A stretch of 64,000 bases of DNA from [Phialemoniopsis] sp. UDSM-2020 (Eukaryota > Ascomycota > Sordariomycetes > Thyridiales > Thyridiaceae), in assembly GCA_018873225.1 (NCBI GenBank), contig JAEILZ010000005.1, positions 434,001-498,000 on the forward strand. The letters run 5' to 3'. A program made the position numbers and the translations under genes. Shown one piece after another: positions 11,666 to 23,087 of this stretch. Position 1 is the first letter of the stretch. Each line of letters starts with the position of its first letter. The notes beneath the pieces are model-generated. The model saw nothing but the letters and a program-made list of their open reading frames with translations, searched no databases and was not told where the DNA came from.

Positions 11666-12847
11666 TCAGAAGATAGCCAAAGCATTCGGCGGACTCGCAA
11701 CACCCCCATGGATGTTTAAAGGTGAGCTTGTTAGAAGGAATGCCCATCGATTTGTGGCCTGACAATGCCGCGCTAGCTCCTCCAAGTCGAAGAGTTCTCC
11801 AATAGGCATGCCAAACCCTGCGAGAAGTACTTCATGCATACTTCGACCGGTAGGGGCTATCAGAGGCTCAGTCAGCTACCTGCTGTCTCGAGAAGGGGAC
11901 GAATAGCCGTTGGGACTTACGCCATGCCTCGAAGCTAGGGCAGTCCCCACACACCGCTGCGAACCTGGTATTCCATAGCCATTCTAGGGTTTCCACAGAG
12001 CTAGACAGCCCAGGATATTGGCCTGGGCTCTGTAGAGAGATTCTCTCTTGTTCATCATAAGACTTGGCCTGGCAGGCCTGAACGAATCCTAATGCATGTC
12101 AGGGACATTGCTGAAACCGTGATGCTAGGGAGAAGACTTGCCGGTCCGTAAGATCAATATGTCCCCAGGTCTGAACTCGACCCCACACTCTTGAGCAGCC
12201 GACTTCAGCTGTTTGAGTGTAATTTCAGATCGCGCTGTCGGGTCATAGCGTAGACCGTGCCTTTGGGCATAAGCAGCAAAGTCCAAAAGGACGCCACGTC
12301 CGACAATACCTTGAGAACTCCAGGCTGGAGATTGTTGTCAGTTCTCGCTGCCATGGATGGATGAAGATTTATCCACCTTCGATCCCAATCGGTGAGTTTG
12401 CCGATCGAACCTGTTCTGCCGTGGCACCATTGTAGAAAAGACCATTGGAATACCCGCAGTGACCAAAGCCGTCCCATTGTGAACTTGTTTGCGTATTGAA
12501 ATGGATTTTGTCGTCCTGAGTGCATGATAGTCAACTCACCATGCTTCGATCGTTCAGGCTGCGGAATCAGTGCCACTTACATGCATGTTGTCTCCGATAC
12601 TATACACCTCATGATCAGGTGGCGGCCGGAAGCTGGGCCGTAGAAAGTTTTGCTTAAGCGGCAAGTTCAACCCCACACGAACGCCTGTGCGAACCTCCTT
12701 GACTGCATGTATGACACATTCCGGTGTGAGGTGGTTTAATGTCCCCAGGCGATCAGCCTTCCCCCAGACGCCCCATGCGGCATGCGGAGGGTGCTTTGGG
12801 TCCAGGGGCAGATCCGAGAACGCAGGGAACTCGAGTGGGCGCATCAT
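11666..12847 (-). CDS. putative metal-dependent cyclase/hydrolase (PF04199 type)
   Basis: Five exons (12847-12581, 12515-12377, 12324-12142, 12088-11921, 11856-11666) give 315 residues. The fungal branch of the kynurenine formamidase/cyclase fold is recognisable. It has GKADRLGTLNHLTPE near the N-terminus, NTQTSSQWDGFGHCGY in place of the usual HxGTHxD metal site, and SSQGIVGRGVLLDFAAYA and LILRTGFVQACQ further on. The C-terminal pair MHEVLLAGFGMPIGELFDLE and PLNIHGGVASPPNALAIF closes the fold. The third intron (12089-12141) needs a GC donor (GCAAGT) rather than GT; only this choice restores the conserved RTGF. Substrates of fungal members are mostly unknown. The gene is divergent from the neighbouring MFS gene (470 bp between starts), so co-regulation is plausible. 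Confidence 0.87.
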
Positions 12848-13317
12848 CTATTGTCATTCGCCAATGCAAATCTGAGCAGCCTGAGGCGATTAGCTCATCT
12901 AAGATTAGAGAAGGGACATATTAAACATAAACCTCTCTGAAGGCTGCTAGATTGTTTAACCGGATGGGAAGCTGTTGTCAATGGGCGGAAGTACACTTTC
13001 CCTTGCATTCCCCATGATGACTCCGCATTGTGAAGATCTGGGGCTTTCTTGGCTTAGCCTTCCCCACAGCCTACAAACGGTCGTTTTGTCGGGGACCGGG
13101 GATAGTGAGTGCCTTGTGAAAAGGCAACAAAGCTTGCAATTTCTCATTATTCCCGCGCCGAGACCGGATTCCCCATGGAGTTATTGGTCTAACGGTGTCA
13201 CCACTTTAAGATACAAGCTTTCCTGCCGCAAGTCTCGGCTAAGATTGTAACAATCTCAACAACTCTTGCTGTTAAGATCAAGTCGTCAACGGAAGACAAA
13301 GACTTCGAAGTATTGCC
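12848..13317. promoter_or_regulatory. shared divergent promoter region, cyclase and MFS
   Basis: 470 bp separates the two divergent start codons. No coding potential is evident. I could not identify a convincing TATA box or repeated operator by eye; the role is inferred from geometry. Confidence 0.4.
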
Positions 13318-15600
13318 ATGGAACCGAAACCTGCCAACCCCGAGGCAGAGAACGTTGAACAGCCGGTGCCAGCGGTTGCCAGTGCCCGGCCAGGTCAAGA
13401 ATTGGGCGCCGGCAAGCTGAATTCACTGGTCATCGCCTTGGCAACCTTTGCCGCGCTTGGCAATCTTCTCTATGGGTATGATGTGGATATACATGCTCCA
13501 CGGATTCAGATGCCGAGGAAAGAAGAACGTTGATTGCTGACTGTTTCTGGACCGTCTCAGATACAATCAAGGAGTTATGGCTGTGATTCTGGAAATGCCA
13601 CAGTTTCTCGATGCTTTCCCGGAGATCAACGCTGAAAAGTCGACCCGAGCTGGCTTCTTGAAAGGACTGATGACGGCCATGGTAGAGCTTGGCGCCATGA
13701 TAGGCTCGCTCTCTTGTGGCTACCTCGCCGATAAATACTCCCGCAAACGGACCATCTTCTTTGGTAGCAATGGTTTCATGATTGGCCTGGTTCTTCAAGT
13801 TGCATCTCAAAACTATCCCATCCTAGTCGTATGTGATCACATTCCCGAAATGGTTCTCGTCGAGACTTGCTAACCTCTCTGGACACGATAAAGGTTGGAC
13901 GGCTCGTTTCCGGATGGGGCATTGGCGTCTTCTCCATGATCGCGCCACTTTACGTTTCCGAGCTCGCACCGACCAAATGGCGTGGTGCTCTTCTAGCGAT
14001 GGCTGGATGGAGCATTCTTGTCGGAACAGTGAGTAGCGAAGAGTTGATTCGCTTGGGAGCGGTGACTGACTGAGCTCAGTCTATATCATTCTGGATCACA
14101 TATGGCACGAGGTTCATTAGCTCGGAGTGGTGCTTCCGCCTACCATTCGCCCTGCAATTTGTACCAGCGGTCGCTTTGGCAGCGGGCACGTTTTTGCTAC
14201 CCTTCTCGCCTCGTTGGCTCGCAGCGCAGGATCGCCAGGGTGAAGGCTTTGCTGTGCTCTGTCGACTACGAGGCTGCAACCCTGAGCAACCGGACGAGCA
14301 GACAGTCGCGGAATGGACTGAAATCCTGATTGCTGGTCAGTCCCTCCCTAGTGCCAGACTCATGGTTTGCTCGATCCTATCTGCTCTAACATCTTTTAGT
14401 GCAACTGGACCGATCGGCACTTGCGGAGAAGCATGGAGACGTCAGTCCTGGCACACTCAGGTGGGAGATTTTACGCTGGAAGGACCTATTCTCCACGAAG
14501 GCGATGCTTCGGCGCTTTGTTGTCGCATGCGGACTATTCTGGTTCCAGCAGCTTGGCGGTAAGTACTCGACACCGTTTGTTCGAAGGTCATCCTGCAACA
14601 GTGAAGACCTGTTCAAGCTGGTTGACATGTCACTGATTGCATGACTAGGCATCGACGCGATTCTGTACTATGGACCTGCTTTCTTCAATAGCTTGAACTA
14701 CGACAAGGTAGAACAGCTGAATTGGTCTGGTAAGTAGACGCGGGCTGTGGTTGATGTTCCGGCAGTTTCGTCATTCTAACCAGCTTACTTACCAGGTGTG
14801 GTCAATTGCATGAACCTCGCTGGAGGAACGACTACTATCTTCACTACTGATAGGTTTGGGCGCAAAAAGCTGTTGATTGCAGGGGCTATTATCATCACCA
14901 CTTGCCATGCCATTCTTGCCGGCCTCATCGGAGGTTTTCAGTACGACTGGGGAACTCATCACGGTGCAGCCAAGGTGAGAAGATAATGCTATCCTGGATG
15001 AATTGCGTGCTTGCTGGACGGGGCATCTCGGGAGGGATTGCTAACAAAAGTATATAGGCTGGTGTCGCCATGCTCGTTATTTTCATGTTCTTCCAGGGAG
15101 CGACCTTTGGACCGTAAGTTTCACGTGTAATTAGTCCCGGTCACATCTTGGTATGCTAACAACGATGTCTCGCAGCACTCCGGCGGTCGTCTGCAATGAG
15201 ATCTTTCCATATCGCCACAGAGCACGGGGTGTTGCCTTTGGTATCGCGAACGAATGGGTGAGCAGAGATCTGCCCCGATACCGCCTATTTCCAACGTTAC
15301 GTGAGAACACGGGCTGACATGTATCCGTCTTACTAGCTTGCCAACTTCACCGTCGGTCTCATCTCGCCAGCGCTGCTCGACAAGTCTGCCTGGGCCACAT
15401 TCGTCTTCTTCGGGGGCTGCACGTTTTTATCGTTCTTTTTTGTAGTCTTCTACGTCCCGGAGACCAAGGGCATTCTGCTGGAGACCATGGACGTTATCTT
15501 CAAGGATCGCGCGGGAGACGAGGACGCCAAGATGCGTGCGACGATCGAGTCTGAGGTTCGATCGAGGAGCGCTGTTGCAACTGCAACAGAGCTTCGCTAA
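13318..15600 (+). CDS. MFS sugar porter-family transporter
   Basis: Ten exons (13318-13475, 13561-13828, 13894-14028, 14080-14335, 14400-14558, 14649-14729, 14796-14974, 15058-15113, 15176-15257, 15337-15600) give 545 residues. It is a 12-helix plasma-membrane carrier of the sugar porter family. Diagnostic motifs are GNLLYGYNQGVM in helix 1, GYLADKYSRKRT in the loop between helices 2 and 3, and FSPRWLAAQDR after helix 6. FWFQQLGGIDAILYYGPAFF follows in helix 7, then DRFGRKKLL and the terminal FYVPETKGILLE. Family substrates include hexoses, disaccharides, quinate and inositol, and the sequence does not decide among them. The neighbouring cyclase and oxidoreductase suggest uptake of a catabolic substrate, which is inference. 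Confidence 0.92.
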
Positions 15601-15932
15601 TCAGGTCAAGCAGGCCATCATGCGAGTAGGTAGCGGTACTATCAGTCCTATATCCGGCGCAGGCAAGCGTTGGATTGTCCGCAAGGAGAATCCTGAATCA
15701 GCATTATATTTTTGACAAGCTTTAGGTCATAGACCAGGTACCATGGTAATTAAGATACGATGCCGTGCAGAGTAATAGCTCACCCTGGTTAAAGGCTGAT
15801 AATCTAAGGAAGATAGAGTGGCTGTAGAGAAGACGATGTTGCAAATCTTAGAATAGAAAACTCCCTATGCTCATTGGAAAACCCTACATGAGATAATTCT
15901 CCTGAATGGCTTCATACAGAGTGGAGTGCTTG

Positions 15933-15988
15933 ATCGGATCCGCTTATCGGATCCGATTGAACATTTGCATATCACAGCTTCGGATCCG
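15933..15988. promoter_or_regulatory. three CGGATCCG palindromes, likely Zn2Cys6 binding sites
   Basis: CGGATCCG occurs at 15935-15942, 15948-15955 and 15981-15988. The first two form a larger perfect inverted repeat: 10-bp arms at 15933-15942 and 15948-15957 around a 5-base spacer. CGG half-sites facing each other are the classical target of Zn2Cys6 dimers, here with a 2-base spacer. They lie 150-200 bp upstream of the NmrA-like start, in the same block as three Zn2Cys6 genes. Binding is inference. The same octamer also occurs singly inside coding sequence at about 31011, 32222 and 42449, so only the cluster is notable. Confidence 0.5.
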
Positions 15989-16063
15989 CAGTAATATGAC
16001 TTCGGTTCCTACCACCTCGCTTCCGCTCCGGCTGGAGGTGGGGGTCAAAGGATGGCCTCTGAG

Positions 16064-16070
16064 TATATAA
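16064..16070 (+). promoter_or_regulatory. TATA box of the NmrA-like gene
   Basis: TATATAA, 75 bp upstream of the first ATG at 16139 and about 75 bp downstream of the third CGGATCCG palindrome. Spacing is plausible for a fungal core promoter. Confidence 0.5.
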
Positions 16071-16138
16071 GGAGTATGTATATCATGACATTAACATGTC
16101 CGCCCGTAACTTTTTCAGGATCTGTATGTTAAATCAAC

Positions 16139-17068
16139 ATGCCATCAAGACCCCCAACAATGTCTTCAACTCTTGTTGCACTGGCAGGTGCCACAGGCAA
16201 TCTTGGAGGTCCCATTCTCAAGGCTCTCCTAGAAGCCGGTCATAATGTCATAGCACTTTCACGAAAGGGCGGCAACTCTTCGAAATTGGAACATCACCCT
16301 CATCTCATCATTAAGCAGGTCGACTTCACCTCTGTCGAGTCTCTGATTCCTGCCCTGCAGGGTGTCCAATTGGTCATTTCTTGCCTCGCGACCCTGGCAA
16401 TCGATAGCCAAAATCCCCTGATCGACGCGTCCTTCGCTGCAGGTGTGAAGAGGTTCATCCCTGCAGAGTTTGGCATGGATTCTACGAACCCATTGTGTGC
16501 TCAGCTTCCTGTCTGTGCACCGAAAGTGGCGGTTCAGAATTATCTTCAACAGAGGCATGAACAACGCCTGGACTTTACCTGGACGGGAATCGCAAACGGG
16601 ATGTTCTTAGACTGGTGCTTGAAGGAGGGTTTAGTCCTCAACCCGGCACAGCACTCTGCAGTCCTTTACAACGGAGGCGACGTACCCTACAGCACCACGA
16701 CCCTGGCTGACGTCGCCACGGCTGTGCTGGGTATCATTCGTCACCAGGAAGAGACAAAGAATCGACTTGTGCTTATACATTCGGCCATGGTCACGCAGAA
16801 CAAGTTGATCAGTATTGCCAAGACCATCGACGGGAAGGACTGGGACACCAGTGTCAAGGATACGGAGGAACTGAGGCGAGAGAGTCTGGCGGAGTTGGCA
16901 AAGGGTGCGGAAGCAGATGTGGAGGCTGCAATGCTTGGGTTCTGCTATTGTGGAATGATGAATTCTGACTATGGTTGCGACTTTTCGGACCGTTTGGACA
17001 ATGAGCTGTTGGGCGTAAAGGGTCTGAGCGATGGAGAATTGCGGGCGTTGTTGGCGGGTTTGTTGTAG
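16139..17068 (+). CDS. NmrA-like / isoflavone reductase-family oxidoreductase
   Basis: A single exon of 309 residues; a second ATG at 16160 (MSSTLVALAG) could equally be the start. The N-terminus has the NAD(P)-binding motif GATGNLGGPIL, followed by the family marker GVKRFIPAEFGMD. This is the isoflavone-reductase-like/PCBER branch of atypical short-chain dehydrogenases, normally NADPH-dependent and cytosolic. The C-terminal half holds the variable substrate domain. Fungal relatives appear both in secondary-metabolite clusters and as stand-alone redox enzymes. The TATA box and the CGGATCCG cluster upstream suggest control by a pathway-specific regulator, and the Zn2Cys6 gene 195 bp downstream on the same strand is a candidate (inference). 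Confidence 0.88.
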   Translation: MPSRPPTMSSTLVALAGATGNLGGPILKALLEAGHNVIALSRKGGNSSKLEHHPHLIIKQVDFTSVESLIPALQGVQLVISCLATLAIDSQNPLIDASFAAGVKRFIPAEFGMDSTNPLCAQLPVCAPKVAVQNYLQQRHEQRLDFTWTGIANGMFLDWCLKEGLVLNPAQHSAVLYNGGDVPYSTTTLADVATAVLGIIRHQEETKNRLVLIHSAMVTQNKLISIAKTIDGKDWDTSVKDTEELRRESLAELAKGAEADVEAAMLGFCYCGMMNSDYGCDFSDRLDNELLGVKGLSDGELRALLAGLL

Positions 17069-17263
17069 AAAGCATGGTGGCTCCATCGCCAAGACGCTAT
17101 AGATTTCTAAGCAAAATGCCAAAATCTCACGCTAGTCAAGTCAGGATGGAGAGTTCACCGCAAAGCGTCGCGTTCTCAATTGCAACACCGATTGACGCTC
17201 TTTGTCTAGTGATCCAGTGCTTTTCATTCTAATCGCGCTTCTCGTGCAGATGATGTTTTGAGA

Positions 17264-19227
17264 ATGGCGGACAGCTCGATGCAGGGAAGGCGGACCCAGT
17301 TCTCCAGCTGTGACGCATGCCGCCGATCTCGCGTAGCGTGCGACGCTTCCAAGTTCGGGCACCAGCCGGGCAAGACACGATGGCGCGGCTCGTGCTCAAG
17401 ATGCACGCAGAAGAAGAAGACTTGTACATTTGAGGTATGCGCAAACAGAACTCTATTCACGCCAAGGTATGTGATCGCTCACAACGTTCAGTGGATGAAC
17501 GACGTCAAGAAGAAGCCCGCAGGTGTACGGCGAGCAGCTCGGCCCACCCCTCCAGCGAGTGAGCCCACGCCGTCGTCCCTCGGTGACTCCCCCGACCAGA
17601 CTGTCGACTCTGAAGATGCGCTTCTTGATAGATGGTCGTCTCGAATCTTTGAGCAAGGCTTTGAGACAGTTTTCGGGCTGTCGGTCGGGAGGAATAGCTG
17701 CCCTTTCGTGTATGGTCCTCAGAAGTGAACTTGTCATTGCTGGCGCTGATGAATTCCAGTGACGACCCTCTTTGTGATGTCTGCGTACCGGCGACCAAGT
17801 TGTTTGGCGATCTGGACGCGCATATCGATGAGGAGGTGGGACAAGATGTTCTCTGCACGCCCGAGGGCTGCGCATCCGAGACACAGTTGCGCAAAGAGAA
17901 AAGGGAGCAAGACATCGACAAGTCTTTGAGACTTGCAGTCCGAGCGTTCACTGCACGATGGCTTCCTTTGGTGCCAAATAGAGATGCTAGCTCCAGGAGA
18001 AAGGACGACGAAGTGATCAAGGAGACTTGGCGTGCCGCCAGGAAGGAGATGCTCAAGGTCATCAACCGTGCATCCTATCGCTCCATCCTGACTCTTTGCC
18101 TCTTTGCTCAGACTCCCATACCGTCTGGTATATCCGAAGACGAAGAAATGGACGGCTTGAGCGGGCTGGTCTGCCTCCACACTGCGCTACTGCAGATTCA
18201 ACGGCTTCGGGAGAGGCAGAAGAAGTGCCAATTCCGGGGCTCGGAAGCTTCGCCGTGGAGAAGCGTGGCGATCAGCTCCGTTCCGGATCCCGAACGCACG
18301 GCGGCGTTCCTAAACCTCGAGAGCAGAGCCTACTGGGCGGCCGTGGTATGGGATACATCGAGTTCCCTCACATCCAATTTCAGAGCTTCTCTCACCTCTG
18401 GGCTGAAGGGTGCTTGCGAGGAATCAGTCTGGCGTCTTGGCAGAGCCTTCCTCTTTGGCTCATGGAAGCCGAAAGCGGAGCACTGGTTAACAAAGGGATT
18501 TGAAGTGACCGATAACTCTGCATCACAGCTCTTTTCCGCCGCGGCTGTCTGCAGGGTGTACATTTGGAAATGCATCACGTCTCTCAAAGAAGCCTTGATC
18601 GAGGGCGTGGACGAGGAAGGCGTTCTCTTCGCATGGACATCGCTGGAGGAAGGACTTGATATCTTCAAGACTACCTTGTGTCCGCTTCTCTGTCTTTGCG
18701 AACGTCAGATACACTTCTTGGACCAGCTGCGGCGGATGAGTTGGTTCCAGGTGAACCTGCAATACTATCTGGGCATATTGATCATGCTCGATGTCCTCGA
18801 AGCCGCTGGTCGACAGGACCTTCTGGAGCAGGCTGAGGATATCAGGCAAGATGCCGAGCACGAGTCTTTCAACATCCTCAAGTTTGGTATGGAAAGCACA
18901 TACACGATTCATGGTCCTCAGGATGACTCAAGTTCCGCAGGGGCAGCTAGCAGTGCGCTAGGAGGGTCTGCTTCAGTAATCACGGTCTCTTTTATCACTG
19001 TCGACCCACGCCCCCAGTATGTGGTTGATATCGTGGCGCTGATGCATACGGCTATAATTGACAACTATAGACGGGGCAAGATCAAGTATGAGACCTACTC
19101 GTACCTTGCGGGCACGCTCAGCAAGGCTCTCGACCAGCTTCCTCAGTACTCAAAGTCTGTGGAAGTTGCTCGGGAAAATCTCAGACAGTCGTTTCAACAG
19201 CGCGGGAGTGCACCCCTGTCTAACTAG
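17264..19227 (+). CDS. Zn2Cys6 transcription factor with long zinc loop
   Basis: Three exons (17264-17434, 17492-17709, 17760-19227) give 618 residues. The DNA-binding cluster is at about residues 16-56: CDACRRSRVACD, then an unusually long 16-residue loop, then CSRCTQKKKTC. This spacing (Cx2Cx6Cx16Cx2Cx6C) marks a recognised subgroup of fungal factors with an extended loop. A Pro/Ser-rich linker follows, then a long helical middle region with RLAVRAFTARWLPLV that resembles the regulatory domain of that subgroup. The second intron (17710-17759) is supported by phase: without it the frame stops at 17728. Target genes are unknown; the adjacent NmrA-like gene and its CGG palindromes are the obvious candidates. 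Confidence 0.85.
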
Positions 19228-19245
19228 ATCATATTACTCTATTGT

Positions 19246-20570
19246 CTATGAAATACGACTTAACTCTTCAAGACCAACAGAACCACTAGCTTGGAGATGA
19301 TCAGGTCTATCGAGACTTGCTGTAGTCGAGCTCAGCACATCCCTGAAATGCTCAGTCACAGCCTTCAAATAGCCCAGGTTGATGCGTGACAGGCCGGGAC
19401 GGCAATGCGCCTGAAACCTGACTGTCAATTCCTCACGCACAACGTCAATCGAGTCCAACAACGTGTGAGCCTGCCCGACCAGATCATTGACAAGTATGTC
19501 TCGCAGCTTGGCTTGGTCAGAAGCAGAGGCCTCGTAGCCGCCAAGGGTCACCCTGATGCCGTCCGTGAGCTCGGCCTGCGCGACGAACTCGAAGCAGGCA
19601 TACGTGTGTTGCAGGACGCTCATGATGCAGATCAGGTCGGTGCAGTTGACCTCGGAGACGGCGCACTCCATGATCTTCTGGCATCCTTTGATCGCGTCAA
19701 CTGTGACTCTGAAGACGAGGTCGGTCTGCTGCTCGTCGAGTGCGTCTTTGACCCGGGGAACCATGAGCACGACGCCGGCCCGGCAGAGACAACTGTCCGT
19801 AGGGGTGCGCTGGTGTGGTAGAGAGGACAGGGAGGTCTCGGGACAATGCGCTGAGCTCCGAGATGAGCTACCCTCCGGGCTGGTGCTTGCGGTCGTGGAC
19901 GAGACAGAAGTTTTAGCGGGGTCTTGCTGCACCAGCTCTGGCTGGGTTGAAGTTTGGGCAGGAACAGCGCTGCCCATTGCCGGTGTTGACCCGGCTTCTG
20001 ACACCTCTATGGTCGGAGCTAGAAAGAACTAGGGTATATCATTAGTATAGGAACAGAGAGTGAGTCAAGGAAGAGACCGACATTGGATTCGTTTATAGTA
20101 CTCGGCGGCAGCAGGTCGAGCATGCCTGGGCCTGAAAAGGCAATGCCACTGGTCCATTGAGACCATTTCGCGGATGCCTGCTCAAACTCGGCACAGTTAA
20201 AGTCGAATGGGTCTGTATTTCCTATGCCGAGGTCCATTCCAACATCGTCCAATACGGTTGGTGTTGGATTGGTCCACGTCTCCGTAGGCATCGGAGGGTC
20301 CTGACTTGACATGGACGAAGGGCTGGCATCCGTAATTACCCTTTGGCTGCGATCTGCCGGAACGGTGTACCTGCAGTCGATTCCGCGACCTGTGCAGCGG
20401 CCACATTCCGGTACGGCTCCGTTGCATTTCACCTTGGCCGACCGGCAGGCCCGACAAGCCGTTGGTGGGCGTCGTAGCTGTCGCTTTGGGCCCCCAGACT
20501 GCCAACTGAGGAGATAATTCCGTGGAACATCGTCCCTGCGTGTACGAGCTGACTTGCGAGAGTTTGACAT
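19246..20570 (-). CDS. AflR-type Zn2Cys6 cluster regulator
   Basis: Two exons (20570-20082 and 20028-19246, phase 0) give 423 residues. A basic N-terminus precedes the zinc cluster CRACRSAKVKC...CGRCTGRGIDC (Cx2Cx6Cx6Cx2Cx6C) at about residues 40-70. A Ser/Thr-rich linker follows. The C-terminal half matches the AflR regulatory domain layout: a Cys-containing helical block, then LGGYEASASDQAKLRDILVN, then a terminal helix pair. AflR-type proteins normally sit inside polyketide clusters and activate them, but no polyketide synthase is in this window. The 3' end lies only 18 bp from that of the previous regulator (convergent), so the transcripts probably overlap. Confidence 0.87.
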
Positions 20571-21217
20571 AATGAACACTGGCGCGGATCTAGTGGTGAG
20601 AGATGAAGCTTACCTTCCGACGTTGCTTGAAGATGGGAAGTAGTGGGGCTTGCCTTACTTAGCACGCATTTGTCATCAGCAGTACTCAGCCAGCACTAGG
20701 TACTTAAGTACCTTTCTCAACAGATTGATGTACCAGGGCAACTTGTCCAGAGACTCAAGCATACACCTTAGCATTATTGTGCATCACCAAACTCTACGGG
20801 TAAATGTCCGTTGCTTAGGTAGTCAAGGCTGACAATTGGTCGCCTCATCATGGAATCTATATCAGTGTCTTGACTATCCCAAGGTTTCTGAGTGACATGT
20901 ATTGCATGTGGGTCCTTCCAGATTGGCGATGATGTTTCGGAAAACTCATTGCCTAATTCGGTAATCATTCACCGTTGAGAGAGAGATGACCAATGCCGCA
21001 TGCTCTGTTGCGGCCTCTGAGACCGCTGCGGAAAATTCGATGACTGTGTACGCTTCGGGAAACTTCAGTATTCTTCCGCATTTATTAGGGCTGGCTGCAT
21101 TCCTCGACTCTGCCGTTTTGCGTATTCTTAGACTCGAACACTCTCGTTTGTGGACATGGTCACCGCCTCCGACCTTCCTCTCTACGACACTTAACGGACT
21201 AAAACATCTATCACAAG
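20571..21217. promoter_or_regulatory. divergent promoter, AflR-type regulator and MFS pump
   Basis: 647 bp between divergent start codons. No coding potential is apparent. The arrangement allows common control of the regulator and the exporter. I could not pick out a repeated CGG-type operator by eye. Confidence 0.4.
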
Positions 21218-23087
21218 ATGGCAGTGCTCGAGGACAAAAAAGTTATTGACCCTCCAGTCTCGGCAGATCATAATGGTGGTGCTGTGGATGTCGGTTCTAC
21301 CGAGCCCACGTCGTTGGCTGGGGACGCTTCTCCTCGCGAGGCCAGTGAAAAGCAAGATAGTGCAAAGGATGATATTTCTCCACGAGATATTCACGGATGG
21401 AAATGGGGTTTGGCTATCCTGGCGTAAGTTCATTCTTCAAGCGTTCCTGCTTCTTGGCTTGTTTAGCTCTTTTACCTACCCGGTTGGAGTGCCCCTGACT
21501 AAAGGACTATGATCACAGCATTCTGTCCTCCATTTTTCTCTACGCACTCGATGCGACAGTAGTCGCCGATATTCAACCGGTCATCGTTAAAGAGTTCGAT
21601 AGTATCGCTGACCTGTCCTGGCTGAGCAATGCTTTCTTACTCACAGCCACCGCGACCAACATGGTCTGGGGCCGCATATACGGACAATTCAACTCCAAAT
21701 GGTTCTACATTTTCAACGTGGCCCTCTTCGAGGTCGGTTCCGCTATCTGCGGTGCAGCACCCAACATGGCTGCCATGATCATTGGGCGGGCGATTTGTGG
21801 CATTGGCGGTGCTGGTCTCTATGTCGGTTGCATGACACTCATCGCCGTCACGACTACCATGCGCGAACGACCCTTATACATCTCGGGGACCGGCTTCACC
21901 TGGGGTCTAGGCATCGTCCTGGGTCCTATCGTCGGAGGTGCTTTTGACCACTCTGCGGTTGGCTGGCGGTGGGCCTTTTACATCAATCTCTTTATCGGAG
22001 GTGTCTTCGCGCCCGCCTACCTATTCCTTCTCCCCAGTGTCGATCCTCGCCCGGGTGTGCCCTTCAAAGAGCGTGCTAGCGAGATGGACTATGTTGGTAT
22101 CCTCTTACAAACTGGAGCCTTGACAACTTTCTTTCTGGCCTTGAATTGGGGAGGTGTGACGTATCCTTGGGGATCGGGTACCATCATTGGGTTGTTTGTT
22201 GCCTGTGGTGTCCTGTTCATCCTTTTGGGGATCCAGCAGAGCTGGGCCATCTTCACTACCGTTCCACGTCGAATCATTCCTGTCCACTTCTTCCGCTCGC
22301 GCACAGTTCTCATTCTGTTCAGCGTAACGGCAGCGTCAGGCGCATCGGCTTTCATACCCATCTACTTTGTCCCTATCTTCTTTCAGTTCACACGAGGCGA
22401 TAGCGCCCTGGAGGCGGGAGTGCGACTACTGCCACTCATCATCGTGATGGTGTTCTGCGTGTTCGTCAACGGGGTATGCCACCTTTCCTACAATATCCCT
22501 TTTACAGTACACATTTTCTGACTCGTGACTTCTGACAGGCACTTCTTACCAAGCTCGGCTACTACATGCCTTGGTACACCTTGGGCGGCTCATTGACCCT
22601 GATCGGAGCAGCTCTCATGTACACCGTCAATCAGGACACATCGGACGCTCGGATATACGGATACTTGATCATCATGGGCGCCGGCACGGGACTATGGCTC
22701 CAGGCATCCTTTTCAGTCGCGCAAGCCGTCGTCAAGCCGGAGGACATCCCTCTCGCAGTGGGCTTCTGTACACTGGCCCAGTTCCTGGGTGTTACCATTT
22801 CGCTGGCCATCGCCAACTCGATCTACCTTAATTACAGCGAGACCAAGATTGCCGAAATCCTCGTCAACGTCTCCAGCTCAGATATCAAGGCACTGATGAA
22901 TGGGGTATCGGGTGGCTTCTTGGACACCCTCACTGCCAGCCAAAGGTCGCAGGTCCTGGCCGTCATCGTCGTGGCAATCTCCAAGACTTACCTTCTTGTG
23001 GTCGCTGGGGCGTCCTTTGTTGTTCTGCTCAGCTTTTTCATGAAGAGAGAAAAGCTGTTCACAAGCGGTGGTATCGGGGCTGCATGA
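21218..23087 (+). CDS. MFS drug/metabolite efflux pump, 14-TM type
   Basis: Three exons (21218-21423, 21519-22473, 22539-23087) give 569 residues. About 65 hydrophilic N-terminal residues precede the first helix (ILSSIFLYALDATVVADIQP). The DHA2-type hallmarks are LDATVVADIQP in helix 1, WGRIYGQFNSKW between helices 2 and 3, and GRAICGIGGAGLYVG in helix 4. The antiporter motif C equivalent GLGIVLGPIVGGAF lies in helix 5. About 14 hydrophobic segments can be counted. Such pumps export toxins, fungicides or self-made metabolites by proton antiport at the plasma membrane. Its position beside an AflR-type regulator suggests a dedicated metabolite exporter, which is inference. Confidence 0.92.

Larger units (their letters stand above)
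15601..16138. other. intergenic between MFS and NmrA-like gene
   Basis: The 3' flank of the MFS gene followed by the promoter of the NmrA-like gene. The CGGATCCG cluster and TATA box are listed separately. No further gene is visible. Confidence 0.5.
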
